The notes under the pieces are model-generated. The model saw nothing but the letters and a program-made list of their open reading frames with translations, was not told the DNA's origin and made no database searches. DNA of 64,000 bases from Halorubrum sp. CBA1229. Its GTDB lineage: Archaea; Halobacteriota; Halobacteria; Halobacteriales; Haloferacaceae. The stretch is from NCBI RefSeq assembly GCF_003721435.2, contig NZ_CP054585.1, positions 1,984,001 to 2,048,000 on the forward strand. Reading direction: 5' to 3'. Numbering within the stretch: the first letter of the stretch is position 1; each line of letters begins with the position of its first letter. This document shows positions 1-8,405 of the stretch, one piece after another. Position numbers and translations under genes: made by a program.

Positions 1-359
1 GCGTCGACGCGGCGGACGCGGTCGATCGCGGCCGCGTAGTCGGCGCGCTGGTCCGCGGGGTGGACCGCCTGCGAGTCGCCGTCGGAGGCGCCGAACTCGC
101 GGTAGTCGAACAGGAACGCGGCGTAGCCGGCGTCGGCGAACCGCTCCGCGACGGCCGGATAGCCGAAGCTCCGCTCCGCGCCGAGGCCGGGCGCCATCAC
201 GACCACCGGCGGATCGGCGGCGTCGCCGCCCGGGAGGTAGAGTGTCCCCCGACAGGTGTCGCCGTCGACCTCGAACGCGAGCGCCCGCGTGGCAAACCGC
301 TCGCGAGGCGGCCGGTCGAGTCGCCGCTGCGCGCGGTTCACCGGGTTCCGACGGGTCAC
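1..359 (-). CDS. alpha/beta hydrolase, N-terminal part (runs off left edge)
   Basis: Only the first 119 residues are inside the window. The visible part has a first beta-strand pair followed by VVVMAPGLGAERSFGYP and then FLFDYREFGASDG, the usual start of a dienelactone-hydrolase-like or peptidase-S15-like alpha/beta hydrolase (oxyanion-hole strand, then the YR.FG.S turn). The catalytic Ser, Asp and His would lie beyond the edge, so activity and substrate cannot be judged. The start is a GTG that shares four bases (GTGA) with the stop of the upstream gene at 356..817, so the two are probably co-transcribed and translationally coupled. Confidence 0.75.
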   Translation of the reverse strand, partial: MTRRNPVNRAQRRLDRPPRERFATRALAFEVDGDTCRGTLYLPGGDAADPPVVVMAPGLGAERSFGYPAVAERFADAGYAAFLFDYREFGASDGDSQAVHPADQRADYAAAIDRVRRVD

Positions 360-817
360 GCTCGGTCCTCGGAAGCTGCTCGGTCGTCGCCCCGGGCGGG
401 CCCGCCGTCGTCGGGCTCCGCGTCCCCGGTATCGGGGTCAGCGCCCCCGTCTTCGGGCTCGGCACTTCCGTCGGCGTGCGTCAGCGTCTCCAGCACGCGC
501 GTCGAGAACTCCGTCTCCGAGATCTCGTACGCGGCCAGCGCCTCGAACCACTCCGCCTCGGCGCGCCACGTCCCGAGGACGTCGCCGGGCGAGCGGACGA
601 CGGTCGCCTCGACCCGGACGGGGTCCCACTCGTCCGCCTCGGCGCGGTCGATGAGCGCGTTGAGCGCGCGCCCGATCTCGCCGCGGTGCACCTCGCGCCC
701 GGGAAACGCCGTCATGTACGTGAGGTTCAGGGGGCCGCCGCCGTCGATCTCCTCGACGCTGATCCCGTAGCTGCGGAGCGCCGGCTCCACGTCGGCCGTC
801 TGCTCGTCGCCGGTCAT
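356..817 (-). CDS. conserved haloarchaeal hypothetical protein with acidic tail
   Basis: A 153-residue acidic protein. Residues 1-110 form a compact alpha/beta domain (LNLTYMTAFPG, then a helix RALNALIDRAEADEW, then a VRVEATVVRSPG strand). The last 40 residues are a low-complexity Glu/Asp/Gly tail rich in EDGG and DPDTG, probably disordered. No signal peptide or membrane segment is visible. I do not recognise a function. The gene is first in a two-gene unit with the hydrolase at the left edge (GTGA overlap). Confidence 0.7.
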   Translation of the reverse strand: MTGDEQTADVEPALRSYGISVEEIDGGGPLNLTYMTAFPGREVHRGEIGRALNALIDRAEADEWDPVRVEATVVRSPGDVLGTWRAEAEWFEALAAYEISETEFSTRVLETLTHADGSAEPEDGGADPDTGDAEPDDGGPARGDDRAASEDRA

Positions 818-1126
818 ACGGGACGGTCGACCGGGCGGAATAAATCGCTACCGGCGTGGGCGTCGCTCGACGGGTGAGAACGTATCGGTCCGTCGAAAGC
901 CGCGGACGGGGGTGACCGCCGCAGAGGGCGGTCGGTCGGAGTTGTCAGAGGCACACGATTGTCCCGCGCGGCCAACTGGTTGTACTCCCCGAAATCATAT
1001 AAACGCTCGGGAGGCGGCCGTTCGGGAGCCCGTGGCTCGGATTCTCCCCGCTCCGAGTCCCCGACCGCCACGACCCTGTCCGCCCGACCGGGCATCCTTT
1101 ATCACCGTCGCGGAACAGGATCCGGT
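818..1126. other. intergenic region, divergent promoters
   Basis: About 310 bases between two divergent genes. A TATA-like ctttatca at 1097-1104 lies 25-30 nt upstream of the ATG at 1127, which fits a leaderless transcript for the DUF4013 gene. A second AT-rich stretch (catataaac near 995) could serve another start. The reading frames that cross this region have no domain features, and I see no RNA gene or repeat. Confidence 0.5.
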
Positions 1127-2257
1127 ATGCTCCGGGGTGCGTCGTCGGCGCTGTCGCGATCCGCCGACGCCGTCGGCGTCCTCGTCGTCGGCGGCCTCCT
1201 GACCCTGCTGACGTGGGTGATCACGCCGGTCTGGGTCGGCAGCGTCGTCGCGTTCCCCCCGCTCGTCATCCTCGCGCCGCTCGCGCTCGCGCCGGCGTTC
1301 GTCCGTCGCGGGTACCTCGTCCGCGTCGTCGCCGGCGCGGGCGCGACCGGGAACCGCGACGGCGCGCCCCCCTTCGTCGCGTGGAACGAGCTGTACCGCG
1401 ACGGGCTCAAGTCGGCCCTGCTGAGCGCGCTGCTCCTCGCGCCGCTGGCGCTGCTGTTCGCGGGCGTCGCCCTCGCGGGCGTCGCCGTCGGAACCGGCTC
1501 CGTCGACCTCGCTCCCGCGGTCGGACTCGTCGAGCGCGCGCTCGGAGGGAGCGGCGTCCCCGCCGTCGTCGCCGCCGGGGCCGGGCTCCTGACCGTCGTC
1601 ACCGCGGGGTACCTCCTCGCGTTCGCGTACGTCCGGCCGGCCGCGCTGGCCGCGTTCGCCGCGTCCGGCCGGCTCCGCGACGCCCTCCGACCGGGGCGGG
1701 TCGCCGCCGTCGCCGGGGCGGGTACGTACGCGACCGCGTGGGCCGTCGCGGTCGCGACGCTCGGTGCGGGGTACGCGCTCGCCGCGCCGTTCGTCCCGCT
1801 CGTCGTCGGCGTCGCGTTCGTCTTCGTCGTCCGGGTCATCGCGCACGCCCTCTACGGCCGCGGCACCGCGGAAACGATCGAGTTCGGCGGCGCGGAGCCG
1901 ACCGCGTCGACCGACCTCGGGGCGTCGCCGGCGACGGGAAAGCGGGTCCACGGCTCGCCTTCGGACCGGTCCGAACCGGCTCTGGGTCGATCCGAGTCAC
2001 CCCCGGGTCGGTCCGGGCCGGCTCCGGACCGCCTCGACGGCGGGTTCCGGCGCTCGCCGCGTGAGCCGCCAGCGACGGTACAGACCGGCCGGACGGTTCC
2101 GTTCGATCCCGGGGACACCGGCGACGCGGGCGGCTTCGAGTGGAACGCAGAACGCGACCTCGACGGCGACGACGAGGTCGACGCCGACCCCGCCGACCGC
2201 GATGTCGACGGCGGCTTCCAGTGGGGCGTCGGCGTCGACCCGGAAGACAAGAGTTGA
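1127..2257 (+). CDS. DUF4013-type membrane protein
   Basis: 376 residues. The first 230 residues hold about six hydrophobic segments (for example [20 protein letters not shown] near residue 20, and [20 protein letters not shown]), with the small-residue-rich character of haloarchaeal DUF4013 proteins. The last 140 residues are a hydrophilic, Pro/Arg- then Asp-rich cytoplasmic tail with the repeated pattern DGGFQW/GGFEWN. I chose the ATG at 1127 over upstream in-frame codons because a TATA box sits 25-30 nt before it. Pelota follows after 25 nt. Function unknown; the membrane topology is well supported. Confidence 0.75.
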   Translation: MLRGASSALSRSADAVGVLVVGGLLTLLTWVITPVWVGSVVAFPPLVILAPLALAPAFVRRGYLVRVVAGAGATGNRDGAPPFVAWNELYRDGLKSALLSALLLAPLALLFAGVALAGVAVGTGSVDLAPAVGLVERALGGSGVPAVVAAGAGLLTVVTAGYLLAFAYVRPAALAAFAASGRLRDALRPGRVAAVAGAGTYATAWAVAVATLGAGYALAAPFVPLVVGVAFVFVVRVIAHALYGRGTAETIEFGGAEPTASTDLGASPATGKRVHGSPSDRSEPALGRSESPPGRSGPAPDRLDGGFRRSPREPPATVQTGRTVPFDPGDTGDAGGFEWNAERDLDGDDEVDADPADRDVDGGFQWGVGVDPEDKS

Positions 2258-2282
2258 TACGAGCGCGGGCGAACGGTCGGGC

Positions 2283-3350
2283 ATGCGCATCTCCGACCGG
2301 GGCTACGGCGAGGAGGGCCGGGAGCGGCTCACCCTCGTCCCCGAGAACGTCGACGACCTCTGGCACCTCGCGCACGTCCTCGAACCCGGGGACCTCGTCG
2401 AGGGCGACACCACCCGCCGGATCCAGCGGAACGACGATCAGATGCGGGACACCGGCGGCCAGCGCGAGCACCTGTTCGTCACGCTGGAGGTCGACGACGT
2501 GGAGTTCGCCCGGTTCGCCAACCGGCTCCGCGTCTCGGGCGTGATCGTCGGCTGCTCCCGCGAGGACCAGCTCAACGCCCACCACACGCTCAACGTCGAG
2601 GAGCACGACGAGATCACGGTCGAGAAGCACTTCAAACCGGACCAGACGGAGCGGCTGGAGGAGGCGACGGAGGCCGCCGAGAACCCCGACGTCGCCATCG
2701 CGACCGTCGAGGAGGGCGCCGCCTACGTCCACACGGTCCAGCAGTACGGCACCGAGGAGTACGCCTCGTTCACGAAGCCGACCGGGAAGGGCGAGTACTC
2801 CCGCCCCCGCGAGGAGCTGTTCGCCGAGCTCGGCGAGGCGCTGGCGCACCTCGACGCCGACGCCGTGATCCTCGCCGGCCCGGGGTTCACGAAGCAAGAC
2901 GCGCGCGACTACATCGAGGAGGAGTACCGCGACCTCCCCGACCGGATCACCACTGTCGACACCTCGGCCGCGGGCGACCGGGGGGTCCACGAGGTCCTGA
3001 AGCGCGGCGCGGTCGACGAGGTGCAAAAGGAGACGCGGATCTCGAAGGAGGCGAACCTGATCGACGAGCTGACCGAGAACATCGCGCAGGGCGCGAAGGC
3101 GACGTACGGCCCCGAGGACGTGGCCGAGGCCGCCGAGTTCGGCGCGATCGAGACCCTGCTGGTGGTCGACGACCGGCTCCGCACGGAGCGACAGCAAGAG
3201 GGCGACTGGTCGATCGACGTCAACGAGGTGATCGAGTCGGTCGAGCGGCAGGGCGGCGACGTGGTCGTCTTCTCCTCGGAGTTCGCGCCCGGCGAGCAGC
3301 TCTCGAACCTCGGCGGGATCGCCGCGATCCTGCGCTATCGGCTGGAGTAG
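2283..3350 (+). CDS. pelA: mRNA surveillance protein pelota
   Basis: 355 residues, the normal archaeal length. The protein has the Dom34/pelota three-domain layout: an Sm-like N-terminal domain (about 1-130, [12 protein letters not shown]... with [16 protein letters not shown]), a central domain (about 135-260, [35 protein letters not shown]) and an L7Ae-like C-terminal domain (about 265-355, ending [15 protein letters not shown]). With aEF1A and ABCE1 it rescues ribosomes stalled on mRNA lacking a usable stop codon; it lacks the GGQ loop of release factors. It follows the DUF4013 gene by 25 nt. The call is secure. Confidence 0.95.
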   Translation: MRISDRGYGEEGRERLTLVPENVDDLWHLAHVLEPGDLVEGDTTRRIQRNDDQMRDTGGQREHLFVTLEVDDVEFARFANRLRVSGVIVGCSREDQLNAHHTLNVEEHDEITVEKHFKPDQTERLEEATEAAENPDVAIATVEEGAAYVHTVQQYGTEEYASFTKPTGKGEYSRPREELFAELGEALAHLDADAVILAGPGFTKQDARDYIEEEYRDLPDRITTVDTSAAGDRGVHEVLKRGAVDEVQKETRISKEANLIDELTENIAQGAKATYGPEDVAEAAEFGAIETLLVVDDRLRTERQQEGDWSIDVNEVIESVERQGGDVVVFSSEFAPGEQLSNLGGIAAILRYRLE

Positions 3351-3428
3351 CGAGTCCAAGCGACGGACCCGCTCCCCCGCGGTTCGTCGCTCCCGAAAAC
3401 ACTTACCTATCGTGAGGAGAGTCGACCC

Positions 3429-3824
3429 ATGAAACGGCGTTCCCTCCTCCGGGGCGCGGTTCCCCTCTGCGCGGGCCTCGCCGGCTGCTCCGGATTGGTC
3501 TCCGATTCCCCGACGCTCTCCCTGACCGTCTTCAATCACTCCGAGAGCCCGTACACGGTCGAGGTGACAATCTCCCAGACGGATGCCACCTCCAGAAGCG
3601 ACGCCAGGGTGTTCTCCGGGACGATCGACGTCGAGCCGGACGGTCAGGCCGTCCGCGAAGACGTCGCCGAACGGCGGCCGTACCTCGTCGAGTACGGCCT
3701 CTACGAGGACAACAGCGATCTGACGGACCAAGACCACGTCCACTACTATCCGGGCGACGAGGGCGAGGATGGCGGTTTGGCGTTCGATATCGATTCATCC
3801 GGGACCCTGACGCGGAGGTGGTGA
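3429..3824 (+). CDS. small Tat-type lipoprotein, hypothetical
   Basis: 131 residues. The N-terminus MKRRSLLRGAVPLCAGLAGC combines a twin-arginine motif (RRSLL) with a lipobox (LAGC), so the protein is probably folded in the cytoplasm, exported by Tat and lipid-anchored, as is usual in haloarchaea. The mature part is a small beta-rich domain (LSLTVFNHSESPYTVEVTI...), resembling the many haloarchaeal proteins with one Ig-like domain. An AT-rich box (acttaccta, near 3401) precedes it. Function unknown. Confidence 0.8.
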   Translation: MKRRSLLRGAVPLCAGLAGCSGLVSDSPTLSLTVFNHSESPYTVEVTISQTDATSRSDARVFSGTIDVEPDGQAVREDVAERRPYLVEYGLYEDNSDLTDQDHVHYYPGDEGEDGGLAFDIDSSGTLTRRW

Positions 3825-3881
3825 CCGCCGCCCGCCGGCGATCTGACCACCGACGGTCGCCGTCGAGTCGTCGGTTCGTTC

Positions 3882-4880
3882 CTATCTCCCCGTGAGCGCC
3901 TCGCTCGCGGGCGCGAAGTCGATCGTCTGCCCTCGTCCTTTCTCGCTCGCTCGCTCGTAAAGCATGTGCGCGGCCGCGACCGTCTCGATCCCGGTCCCGC
4001 CGGAGTCGAAGACCGTGATTTCCTCCTCGCTCGTCCGGCCGGGATGCCCGCCGGCGACGACCTCGCCGAGGTCGGCCGCGACGTGGTCCTCGCCGACGAG
4101 CCCCGCCTCGACCGCGGCGAGGAACGAGCCCGCGTCCTGCGCCGCCCGCTCGCGGATGTCGGGGACGTACGTCGACCGGGCGACAAGCTCCGGCGGGAGC
4201 TCGTTCTTCTCCGGGTGGTACTGCCCCATCGACGTGACGTGGGTGCCGGGCTCGACGTCCGCGTCGTCGACGACCGGGTCGCTCGCGTTCGTCGCGGTGA
4301 TCACCACGTCGGCGCCGGCGACCGCCGCGCTCGCGCTCGGGACCGCCGAGATGTCGGGCTCGATCCGGTCGTCGAACTCGTCCGCGAACGCCTCGCGGTG
4401 CTCGGCCGTCGGCGAGAACACCCGGACGGCCTCGAAGTCGCGCACGGTCGCGGTCGTCGCGAGCTGGCCGCGGGCCTGCGCGCCGCTCCCGATCACGGCG
4501 ACATCCGTTGCGTCCTCGCGAGCGAGCGCGTCGACCGCGGTCGCCCCCGCGGCGCCCGTCTTAAACGGGTTCATCGACGCGCCGTCGAGCACCGCGAGCG
4601 GCTCGCCCGACTCGGCGTCGAACAGCGGGGTCATGAACCACGCGTCGCCCGCGCCGAACCCCGCGGAGTAGGTGTAGCCGCCCATCGCGCCCGTCTCCGG
4701 CAGCAGCGCGGCGTAGGTCGTCAGCATGCCCGGCGGGTCGCGGTTGTACAGCTTCGTCCGCGGTTCCGCGGGCGCGCCCTCGCCGATCTGGCGGTACGCG
4801 TCGCGCACGGCGGCGACGTAGTCGGCCGGCTCGGCGAGGTCGTCGACGTCGGCGCTCGTGAGAAACAGCGTCTCGGTCAT
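3882..4880 (-). CDS. ornithine cyclodeaminase / mu-crystallin family protein
   Basis: 332 residues, the family's normal length. It has the substrate-binding lobe (EPRTKLYNRDPPGMLTTYAA, YTYSAG), the conserved GASMNPFKTGAAGA stretch and a Rossmann NAD(P) motif AVIGSGAQARGQL, followed by DVVITATNA and the late GGTGIETVAAA segment. Members include ornithine cyclodeaminase, alanine dehydrogenase (archaeal Ala dehydrogenase is of this type) and ketimine reductase. Sequence alone does not choose among them. It appears to be a single-gene unit. Confidence 0.85.
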   Translation of the reverse strand: MTETLFLTSADVDDLAEPADYVAAVRDAYRQIGEGAPAEPRTKLYNRDPPGMLTTYAALLPETGAMGGYTYSAGFGAGDAWFMTPLFDAESGEPLAVLDGASMNPFKTGAAGATAVDALAREDATDVAVIGSGAQARGQLATTATVRDFEAVRVFSPTAEHREAFADEFDDRIEPDISAVPSASAAVAGADVVITATNASDPVVDDADVEPGTHVTSMGQYHPEKNELPPELVARSTYVPDIRERAAQDAGSFLAAVEAGLVGEDHVAADLGEVVAGGHPGRTSEEEITVFDSGGTGIETVAAAHMLYERASEKGRGQTIDFAPASEALTGR

Positions 4881-4989
4881 ACCCGACCGGTCGGGCGCCG
4901 GGGACTAAACCGTGCAGGGAACCGGAACGCGACGCGGCGCGAGCTGCCGGCGGTCGGCGCGTCGACCGGCGTCGGCCTCTCCGGGCGCG

Positions 4990-5268
4990 TCAGTCGGAGC
5001 CGCCGGCTCGCGACCGCCCGCTCTGCGACCGGTCGACCGCGCGGTCGATCGACTCCCCGACGGAGCCGTCGCGGGACCGATCGGTCCGCCCGCGAACGTC
5101 GGTGACTGGGTTCCGGACGAACATCGCGTGGGCCACGATGGCGCCCGCGACGAGGGCGCCCCCGGGTAGCGCGGCCGTCAACGACAGTCCGACCAGGTTG
5201 AGGAAGGCGGTCACACCGATCAACGCAGCCGGAATGAGCCCAAGGACGTAGTCGTAGTACCCAGTCAT
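4990..5268 (-). CDS. small two-helix membrane protein
   Basis: 92 residues. Two hydrophobic segments (VLGLIPAALIGVTAFLNLVG and LTAALPGGALVAGAIVAHAM) are followed by an Arg/Asp/Ser-rich hydrophilic tail of about 40 residues. It resembles the short uncharacterised membrane proteins common in haloarchaea. An AT-rich region upstream (5280-5310, including actattaaaactttatca) probably holds its promoter. Function unknown. Confidence 0.65.
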   Translation of the reverse strand: MTGYYDYVLGLIPAALIGVTAFLNLVGLSLTAALPGGALVAGAIVAHAMFVRNPVTDVRGRTDRSRDGSVGESIDRAVDRSQSGRSRAGGSD

Positions 5269-5533
5269 GCTTCGCTGTAAACTATGACAAAATCACTATT
5301 AAAACTTTATCAGGGTTCTCCGTGGCACCTCAAATGATCATTTCGAAGTTGTTCATAAGTTATATGGACTATCATCGCGGTCAACGCGAGCCAGTGGACC
5401 GCCGCTGCGGCGGCTCTCGGGCCGGACGAGGCCGTCGGAGACGCGGCGGAATCGGGGCAGAAAAGCAGCGCGGGGAACGGGTCAGCCAACGCAACGGGTC
5501 AGCCAACGACGGTCGAGGCGCCGGCGCGGGTTG

Positions 5534-5944
5534 TTATCGGAGCCTGAAGTACAGGGCGCGCCAGCCGCCGAGGAACGCCGACCCCGCCACGAGCATGACG
5601 ACGGCGAAGCTCAGTTCGGCGCCGCCGCGGAAGACGAACGCGCGGAGCCCGAGTCCGACGACGGCCGCCGGGATCCACGACCGGATCGCCAGCGGCACCG
5701 ACGACTTCGCCGTCTCCGCGGCGCCGGCGGAGTACGCGCCGACGACCGGCGCGATCAGGGCCCAGGCGATCAGGAACGGCGCGTAGACGCCGGGCAGGTA
5801 CAGCGGGTTCGCCGTGAGGAACTCGACCGAGGTGTGGTTCAGCGTCCCGATAGTCAGCATGACGATCAGCGCGAGCAGGTCGCCGACCAGGAGCGGCGCG
5901 GCGGCGCGGTCGAGGCGATTCGAGAGGAACGACGAGTCGGCCAT
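5534..5944 (-). CDS. DUF3054 family membrane protein
   Basis: 136 residues with four hydrophobic segments (LLVGDLLALIVMLTIGTLNH; YAPFLIAWALIAPVVGAYSAG; AIRSWIPAAVVGLGLRAFVF; ELSFAVVMLVAGSAFLGGWR), matching the small four-helix DUF3054 family found in haloarchaea and actinobacteria. Function unknown. It lies downstream of glyA on the same strand, with a gap of about 90 nt. Confidence 0.75.
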   Translation of the reverse strand: MADSSFLSNRLDRAAAPLLVGDLLALIVMLTIGTLNHTSVEFLTANPLYLPGVYAPFLIAWALIAPVVGAYSAGAAETAKSSVPLAIRSWIPAAVVGLGLRAFVFRGGAELSFAVVMLVAGSAFLGGWRALYFRLR

Positions 5945-6036
5945 GTCGACCAGTCTGGGGCGCCCCTACTTTGTACGCACGGATTCGGTCGGGCGGTCGC
6001 CGCGCCGGCGAGCGTCGCCGCGCCAACGAGCATCGC

Positions 6037-7284
6037 CTACTCGTACAGCGGGTGCGCCTCGCAGAGCTCGACGACGCGCTCGCCGACCTCGTAGATGACC
6101 TCGTCGCTGTCGACGTCGTCGACGACGCGGTAGATGAGATCGCCGACCTCCTCGATCGCCGCCTCGTCGAACCCGCGGGTCGTGAGCCCGGCCGTCCCTG
6201 CGCGGATCCCCGAGGGATTGAACGGCGACCGCGTCTCGCCCGGCACGGTGTTCCCGTTGAGCACGATGTTCGCGGCCGCGAGCGCGTCCTCCGCGTCGCC
6301 GCCCGGCAGGTCCGGGTGCGAGTCGCGGAGGTCGGCCAACACGAGGTGGTTGTCGGTGCCGCCGGAGACCAGGGAGAGCCCGTGCCCCTGAAGCGTCTCG
6401 GCGAGGACCTCGGCGTTGTCGACGACCTGCTGCGCGTACGCCTCGAACTCGGGCTCGAGCGCCTCCTTGAACCCCACCGCCTTGCCGGCGACGTTGTGCA
6501 TGAGGGGGCCGCCCTGCCCGCCGGGGAACACCGCCTTGTCGATGTCGTCGGCGTACTCCTCGTCGCACAGTACGATCCCGCCGCGCCCGGCGCGGATCGT
6601 CTTGTGGGTCGAGCCGGTGACGAAGTCGGCGACGCCGACCGGCGACGGGTGGACGCCCGCCGCGACGAGCCCGGTGATGTGGGCGATGTCGGCGAGGTGG
6701 TAGGCGTCGACCGCGTCGGCGGCGGCCTGGATCGCCTCCCAGTCGACGGTCCGCGGGTACGCGGAGTAGCCGGAGACGATGATGTCCGGCTCGAACTCCT
6801 CGGCCGTCTCGCGGAGGCCCTCGTAGTCGATGTACCCCGTCTCGGGGTCGACCTCGTACTGCTCGACCTCGTAGATCTGCCCGGTGAAGTTCGCGGGGTG
6901 GCCGTGCGAGAGGTGGCCGCCGTGGGTCAGGTCCAGCGAGAGGATCTTGTCGCCGGGCTCCAACACCGCGTAGTACACCGCCTGGTTCGCCTGCGTCCCG
7001 GAGTGCGGCTGGACGTTGACGTGTTCGGCGCCCCACAGCTCCTTGGCGCGCTCGATCGCGAGCTCCTCGACCTCGTCGGCGTACTCGCAGCCCGCGTAGT
7101 ACCGCGCGCCCGGGTACCCCTCCGCGTACTTGTTCGTGAGGACGCTCCCCTGCGCCTCCAGCACCGCCTCGCTAACGTGGTTCTCGCTGGCGATCATCGC
7201 GAGCGTCTGCTCCTGTCTGTCGCGCTCGCCGGCCAGCGCGTCGGCGACCGCCGGGTCGACCTCCCGGACGTGCTCGTTGTCCAT
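6037..7284 (-). CDS. glyA: serine hydroxymethyltransferase
   Basis: 415 residues, the normal length. The PLP-lysine motif TGSTHKTIRAGRGG is present, as are the family landmarks EGYPGARYYAGCEYADEVE, NVQPHSGTQANQAVY and LTHGGHLSHG. The enzyme interconverts serine and glycine with one-carbon transfer to a tetrahydropterin (folate in haloarchaea). The C-terminal region TRSPFNPSGIRAGTAGLTTRG is complete, so nothing suggests truncation. The small membrane protein gene at 5534 lies downstream. Confidence 0.95.
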   Translation of the reverse strand: MDNEHVREVDPAVADALAGERDRQEQTLAMIASENHVSEAVLEAQGSVLTNKYAEGYPGARYYAGCEYADEVEELAIERAKELWGAEHVNVQPHSGTQANQAVYYAVLEPGDKILSLDLTHGGHLSHGHPANFTGQIYEVEQYEVDPETGYIDYEGLRETAEEFEPDIIVSGYSAYPRTVDWEAIQAAADAVDAYHLADIAHITGLVAAGVHPSPVGVADFVTGSTHKTIRAGRGGIVLCDEEYADDIDKAVFPGGQGGPLMHNVAGKAVGFKEALEPEFEAYAQQVVDNAEVLAETLQGHGLSLVSGGTDNHLVLADLRDSHPDLPGGDAEDALAAANIVLNGNTVPGETRSPFNPSGIRAGTAGLTTRGFDEAAIEEVGDLIYRVVDDVDSDEVIYEVGERVVELCEAHPLYE

Positions 7285-7469
7285 GTACGAAGGCGGGTGC
7301 GATCGCGCATTAATCCTTCCGTCACGGCGTCGCCCACACGCTGGTCTCCCGTCGCGTCCGCCACTCGCAACGACGCGTCGTTCCCGCCGTTTTCGGTTCG
7401 AACCTCGAATCCGGCATTTTCGGAGGTCTCGGCGGCTGAAAACCCGTTGTTCCCTTCCTGAATCCCGTT

Positions 7470-7508
7470 AATATTAAATAGATATCTGGCTTTTATCCGA
7501 GGAGATAG
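7470..7508 (+). promoter_or_regulatory. promoter and Shine-Dalgarno of tbsP
   Basis: An AT-rich block (aatattaaatagatat, from about 7470) is a good haloarchaeal TATA region. A GGAG at 7501-7504 lies five nucleotides before the ATG at 7509, so this gene, unlike many neighbours, has a leader with a ribosome-binding site. Confidence 0.55.
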
Positions 7509-8315
7509 ATGGTATCGAATTTACTGGAGACGGACGTCGAGAACGTCCTCGATACGGCGTTCGCCGGCGCCGACGAGGAGCTCCTCGTCGTCGACCCGTC
7601 CGCGGAGACGATCGTATCGCTCGTCGAGGCGGCAACCGGCCGCGACGACCTGCCGACGCTGTCGATGCTGGCGGACGAACGCACGCTGAAGGACGTGACA
7701 GACGACTTCCTCGTCGCGTCGAAGGCGGCCGACCTCGTCGCCGACGGGTCGCTCGGGCTCCGCGTGCTCTCGACCGAGGTGGACAACGCGCTGTTCGTCT
7801 CTCCCTCGCGGGTCGTCGTTCTCGTGAGCGCGGGCGAGCACGTCGCCGCGCTCTCGACCGAGGAGGACGACTTCGTCGACGAGGTGTTCGCGACGCACCG
7901 CGACGCCTTCGAGTCGGCCGAGGAGTACGGGCTCCGGACCCCGGCGCTCAGCCGCGTCCGCGAGACGATGGCGGCCGAGATCGGCGAGGCCGCCCGCGAC
8001 GACTTCGACGCCGTGCTCGCCTCGATGGAGTCGGCGGACGCCGCGCTCGACGAGGTGACCGTCTCGCTGCTCGTCGCCGCGAAGAACGACGTGCTCCTCT
8101 ACGACATCTCGAAGTGGGGCGAGGACGTCGGGATCGCCTCGAAGGCGACGTTCTCCCGGACGAAAACCCGGCTGGAGGATCTCGGAATCATCGACACGGA
8201 GAAGGTCCCGATCGACGTCGGTCGCCCCCGGCTCCGGCTCAAGCTCGGTGACGACCGGCTCCACGGCGTCGACGCCGAGGAGCTCGCCGGTGTCGCGAGC
8301 GAGCTGATGGATTGA
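7509..8315 (+). CDS. tbsP: transcriptional regulator TbsP
   Basis: 268 residues. It matches the haloarchaeal DUF5821/TbsP family: an alpha/beta N-terminal sensor-like domain (VENVLDTAFAGADEELLVVDP, VDNALFVSPSRVVVLVSAGE) and a C-terminal winged-helix DNA-binding region (TVSLLVAAKNDVLLYDISKW, KATFSRTKTRLEDLGIIDTE). In Haloferax, TbsP acts with TrmB on gluconeogenic gapII expression and cell development, so a carbon-metabolism role is a reasonable carry-over. The start is supported by a Shine-Dalgarno sequence. Confidence 0.85.
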   Translation: MVSNLLETDVENVLDTAFAGADEELLVVDPSAETIVSLVEAATGRDDLPTLSMLADERTLKDVTDDFLVASKAADLVADGSLGLRVLSTEVDNALFVSPSRVVVLVSAGEHVAALSTEEDDFVDEVFATHRDAFESAEEYGLRTPALSRVRETMAAEIGEAARDDFDAVLASMESADAALDEVTVSLLVAAKNDVLLYDISKWGEDVGIASKATFSRTKTRLEDLGIIDTEKVPIDVGRPRLRLKLGDDRLHGVDAEELAGVASELMD

Positions 8316-8405
8316 ATCGGCGCCGTTTGGCCGAATCGTCGCGCCGTCTCCGCCTCCGACACCGCGACCCGCGGCTTTTTTCCGCTCCCTCGCGTCGAAC
8401 GGGAT

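Noticed and set aside
814..1095. A 93-codon minus-strand frame in the first intergenic region
   Set aside because: No domain features; it covers a promoter region with a good TATA box.
1836..3743. A 635-codon open frame on the minus strand
   Set aside because: It is opposite pelota and the DUF4013 gene and shows only shadow-type composition.
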